A stretch of DNA of 17,411 bases from Nitrospira defluvii. GTDB taxonomy: Bacteria; Nitrospirota; Nitrospiria; Nitrospirales; Nitrospiraceae. Made by a program: the position numbers and the translations under genes. Every line of letters begins with the position of its first letter. Position 1 is the first letter of the stretch. Below the pieces are notes generated by a model. The model worked only from the letters and a program-made list of their open reading frames with translations. It was not told the DNA's origin and searched no databases. This document shows, in pieces, positions 15,858 to 17,411 of this stretch. The stretch covers positions 1 through 17,411 of the forward strand of contig JACQHN010000021.1 of assembly GCA_016199015.1 (NCBI GenBank), written 5' to 3'.

Positions 15858-16343
15858 ATGAAGCATTCTGTCATGTCTTTGATATCAATTTGCATCGGCT
15901 CGATGGCTTTGCAAGCCTGCAGTCATGTACCAATGCCATATGAGGCCTCATCAACCGCGTCTGTACCGGCGGAAGTTTCCACACAGGTGGAGGAGAATGC
16001 GGTCCTTGCGGGCGAGTGGGAATATGAAGAAGGCGGGATGGTTGTGCCGTTGAGGCTGGATCGATTCGGCAACGGCACGTATGATTTTAAAGATGGACGG
16101 TTTCGGACCGACATCCTTGCGGACCACCACTGGGTGGGTGGCTGGGCTCAACGAGAGAATGACCGGGAAGGAGGATTTGAAATCACGCTGTCCGATAACT
16201 ATTCAGAAGGTGAAGGCCGTTGGTGGTATACGCGCATTGAGCGGGATGCTGCTCCGACCAAGGCTGGTGGTCGGTTTCGCGTGATGAAGGTCCAATCGAC
16301 AGTGGGTAACCAGAGTCTGCCCATGGATCGGTCTCCTCAGTAA
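15858..16343 (+). CDS. Small putative lipoprotein of unknown function
   Basis: A 161-aa protein from ATG 15858, with AGGA 8 nt upstream. Residues 1-20 form a lipoprotein signal with lipobox LQAC, so C21 would be lipidated. Residue 22 is Ser rather than Asp, which by the E. coli +2 rule favours the outer membrane. Residues 22-47 are a Ser/Ala/Glu-rich linker. Residues about 50-145 are rich in short strands with Trp, Tyr and Gly (GEWEYEEGG, RFRTD, HHWVGGW, GRWWYTRIERD) and suggest a compact lipocalin-like or beta-sandwich domain. I do not recognise the family. It appears to be a single-gene unit with its own promoter, and its stop lies 12 nt from the stop of the convergent dehydrogenase. Nothing in the sequence links it to the kinase operon beyond the shared intergenic region. 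Confidence 0.75.
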   Translation: MKHSVMSLISICIGSMALQACSHVPMPYEASSTASVPAEVSTQVEENAVLAGEWEYEEGGMVVPLRLDRFGNGTYDFKDGRFRTDILADHHWVGGWAQRENDREGGFEITLSDNYSEGEGRWWYTRIERDAAPTKAGGRFRVMKVQSTVGNQSLPMDRSPQ

Positions 16344-16355
16344 CTGTTACGGCCG

Positions 16356-17222
16356 CTAACCCTCCGCCGGATCAATCACCTCATAGATAGCCGAGTAGTC
16401 CACGGCTCCCAGTCCTTGGGCGATGGTCTCGGTGAGCAGCGAACGTATTCCCTGGAGTCCGCCGGTAGCCAGGTGCGTGGTCTCTGCTGCATTGAGGACT
16501 AACTCCACATCTTTCAACAAGTGGCGCGTGGAAAAGTTCGGGTTGTCATAGTTCCGCTCCGACAGCCGAGGCAGTTTTTTGTCGAACATCGGCGCGTACA
16601 AGGCACTTTTTCGCAACACCCTCATAAAGCTCTCCACCGCAACCCCTTCTCGGCGAATCAACCCCAGGCTCAAGGCGAAGGCCGCCATTTCCGAGGCAAT
16701 GAGCTGGTTCAAGGCGAGTTTTAGGACCGCGGCTTTTCCGACCGGACCGATCAGATGCACCTCCGACCCCATGGTACGTAGGAGCGGTTCATGCTCGGCA
16801 TACTGCTCCGGAGTCGCACCGACCATGATCAAGAGAGAGCCCGCGTGGGCTTCTGCAATGCTGCCGAGAACCGGCGCTTCCAGGTACCGACCACCGAAAC
16901 GTTCGATCTCGCGCTGGATTGAACGACTCTCTGAAGGACCGATCGTGCCCATCTGGATGATGGTGCGCCTCTCGATCGCCCCGCTGGTGGCCGGATCGAA
17001 CAGCACGGCACGGATGGCCGGCGCATCAGAGAGCAGGAGCAGGACCACCTCTGCGCTGGACATCGCCTCTTCAGCGGTCGGGGTGATGCGAATCCCGCAT
17101 TGACGCAGGGACCGTGTTTTTTCAGGGGAACGGTTATAGGCCGACAGGCTGTGGTCCGCGGCGTGCAATCGTTCCGCCACCGCCTGCCCCAACAATCCTG
17201 TGCCCAACAAGGCAATGTTCAT
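16356..17222 (-). CDS. NAD(P)-dependent beta-hydroxyacid dehydrogenase (6PGDH-like / GLYR1-type)
   Basis: A 288-aa protein. The ATG at 17222 is chosen because GGAGGA lies about 5 nt upstream and the protein then opens directly on the dinucleotide-binding strand MNIALLGTGLLG; the frame extends 13 codons further without a good site. Residues 1-160 are a Rossmann domain with GTGLLG at 7-12 and N30-R31 after strand 2, which suggests NADPH preference. Residues 113-129 correspond to the substrate-binding motif, here EAPVLGS where most relatives have (D/E)APVSG(G/S): L119 replaces the usual Ser. K168 and N172 match the catalytic Lys and its partner (KLALN). The C-terminal half is the all-helical dimer domain. 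Relatives reduce short-chain aldehydes or 2-oxo acids such as glyoxylate and succinic semialdehyde; the substrate here cannot be read from sequence. It appears unrelated to its neighbours. The family call is firm. Confidence 0.9.
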   Translation of the reverse strand: MNIALLGTGLLGQAVAERLHAADHSLSAYNRSPEKTRSLRQCGIRITPTAEEAMSSAEVVLLLLSDAPAIRAVLFDPATSGAIERRTIIQMGTIGPSESRSIQREIERFGGRYLEAPVLGSIAEAHAGSLLIMVGATPEQYAEHEPLLRTMGSEVHLIGPVGKAAVLKLALNQLIASEMAAFALSLGLIRREGVAVESFMRVLRKSALYAPMFDKKLPRLSERNYDNPNFSTRHLLKDVELVLNAAETTHLATGGLQGIRSLLTETIAQGLGAVDYSAIYEVIDPAEG

Positions 17223-17255
17223 GGGAATCCTCCATGGTCTGTGCGAGCCCGGACG

Positions 17256-17409
17256 ATTCATGAATCCCTACTTCGTCGTCGGAGCCTCTCGCCCGTCGGG
17301 GCTTTTCTCGTTCGGCCTCCTCGACGGACTGTCAGTGCGCCTACGTCGGCCTTACTTGTGAGAAGCCCCGACGGCCTTCGGTCTCCGCCTCGCGACGGCA
17401 TTCATGAAT
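17256..17409. repeat. Imperfect palindromic element (about 154 bp) bounded by ATTCATGAAT
   Basis: Two copies of the self-complementary decamer ATTCATGAAT (17256-17265 and 17400-17409) bound a region that is roughly symmetric about 17332. A perfect 12-bp arm pair lies inside (17293-17304 CCGTCGGGGCTT with 17363-17374 AAGCCCCGACGG), and the centre ACTGTCAGT (17328-17336) is itself nearly palindromic. It has no coding capacity I would credit. It resembles a MITE or REP/BIME-like extragenic element; the copy number elsewhere cannot be seen. It lies upstream of the dehydrogenase start. Confidence 0.6.
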
Positions 17410-17411
17410 AA

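Noticed and set aside
17100..17411. + strand frame running off the right edge
   Set aside because: Antisense to the dehydrogenase and then through the palindromic element; no start signal or domain.
1..17411. CRISPR array, tRNA/rRNA, transposase, toxin-antitoxin or phage genes
   Set aside because: Read for spaced short repeats, RNA-gene signatures and integrase/transposase motifs on both strands; none found.

Overview
The window is GC-rich, densely coded DNA from a Gram-negative bacterium: there is a C-terminal outer-membrane barrel ending in an aromatic residue, Sec signal peptides and a lipobox. The mix of a YaiO-type TPR/barrel protein, an 'LTHDVD'-type polysaccharide deacetylase, a HEAT-repeat membrane protein and large hybrid kinases with tandem receivers is reminiscent of Nitrospira and relatives (Nitrospirota). 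That assignment is inference from gene style; no rRNA or other marker is present.

Region 1 (1-5940, + strand) is the downstream end of an exopolysaccharide-type operon. A secreted protein with a carbohydrate-binding-like N-terminus and a TIM-barrel, glycosidase-like C-terminus (its start lies before the window) is followed 23 nt later by a TPR protein with a YaiO-like outer-membrane barrel. Four nt after that comes a membrane-anchored NodB-fold polysaccharide deacetylase. Together they look like the periplasmic modification, trimming and export part of a polymer secretion system, whose synthase would be expected upstream of the window.

Region 2 (6181-15465, - strand) converges on region 1 and reads as one six-gene operon. 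In order of transcription it encodes a soluble GAF/PAS hybrid histidine kinase, a membrane Cache-like/PAS hybrid kinase, a free Hpt protein, two single-domain response regulators and a membrane-anchored HEAT-repeat protein. Every phosphorelay component is present, but no protein carries a DNA-binding or cyclic-di-GMP output domain. The relay therefore probably acts through protein-protein contacts, with the HEAT protein the most obvious candidate partner and the neighbouring polysaccharide machinery the most obvious target. This is the most interesting system in the window.

Region 3 (15466-17411) holds a 392-bp divergent intergenic region with two hairpins, a 9-bp direct repeat spaced 21 bp and weak promoter-like sites. 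It is followed by a small orphan lipoprotein (+), a beta-hydroxyacid dehydrogenase of the 6PGDH/GLYR1 family (-) that ends almost back to back with it, and a roughly 154-bp imperfect palindromic element bounded by two copies of ATTCATGAAT at the right edge. No rRNA, tRNA, CRISPR array, transposase or phage gene was seen.
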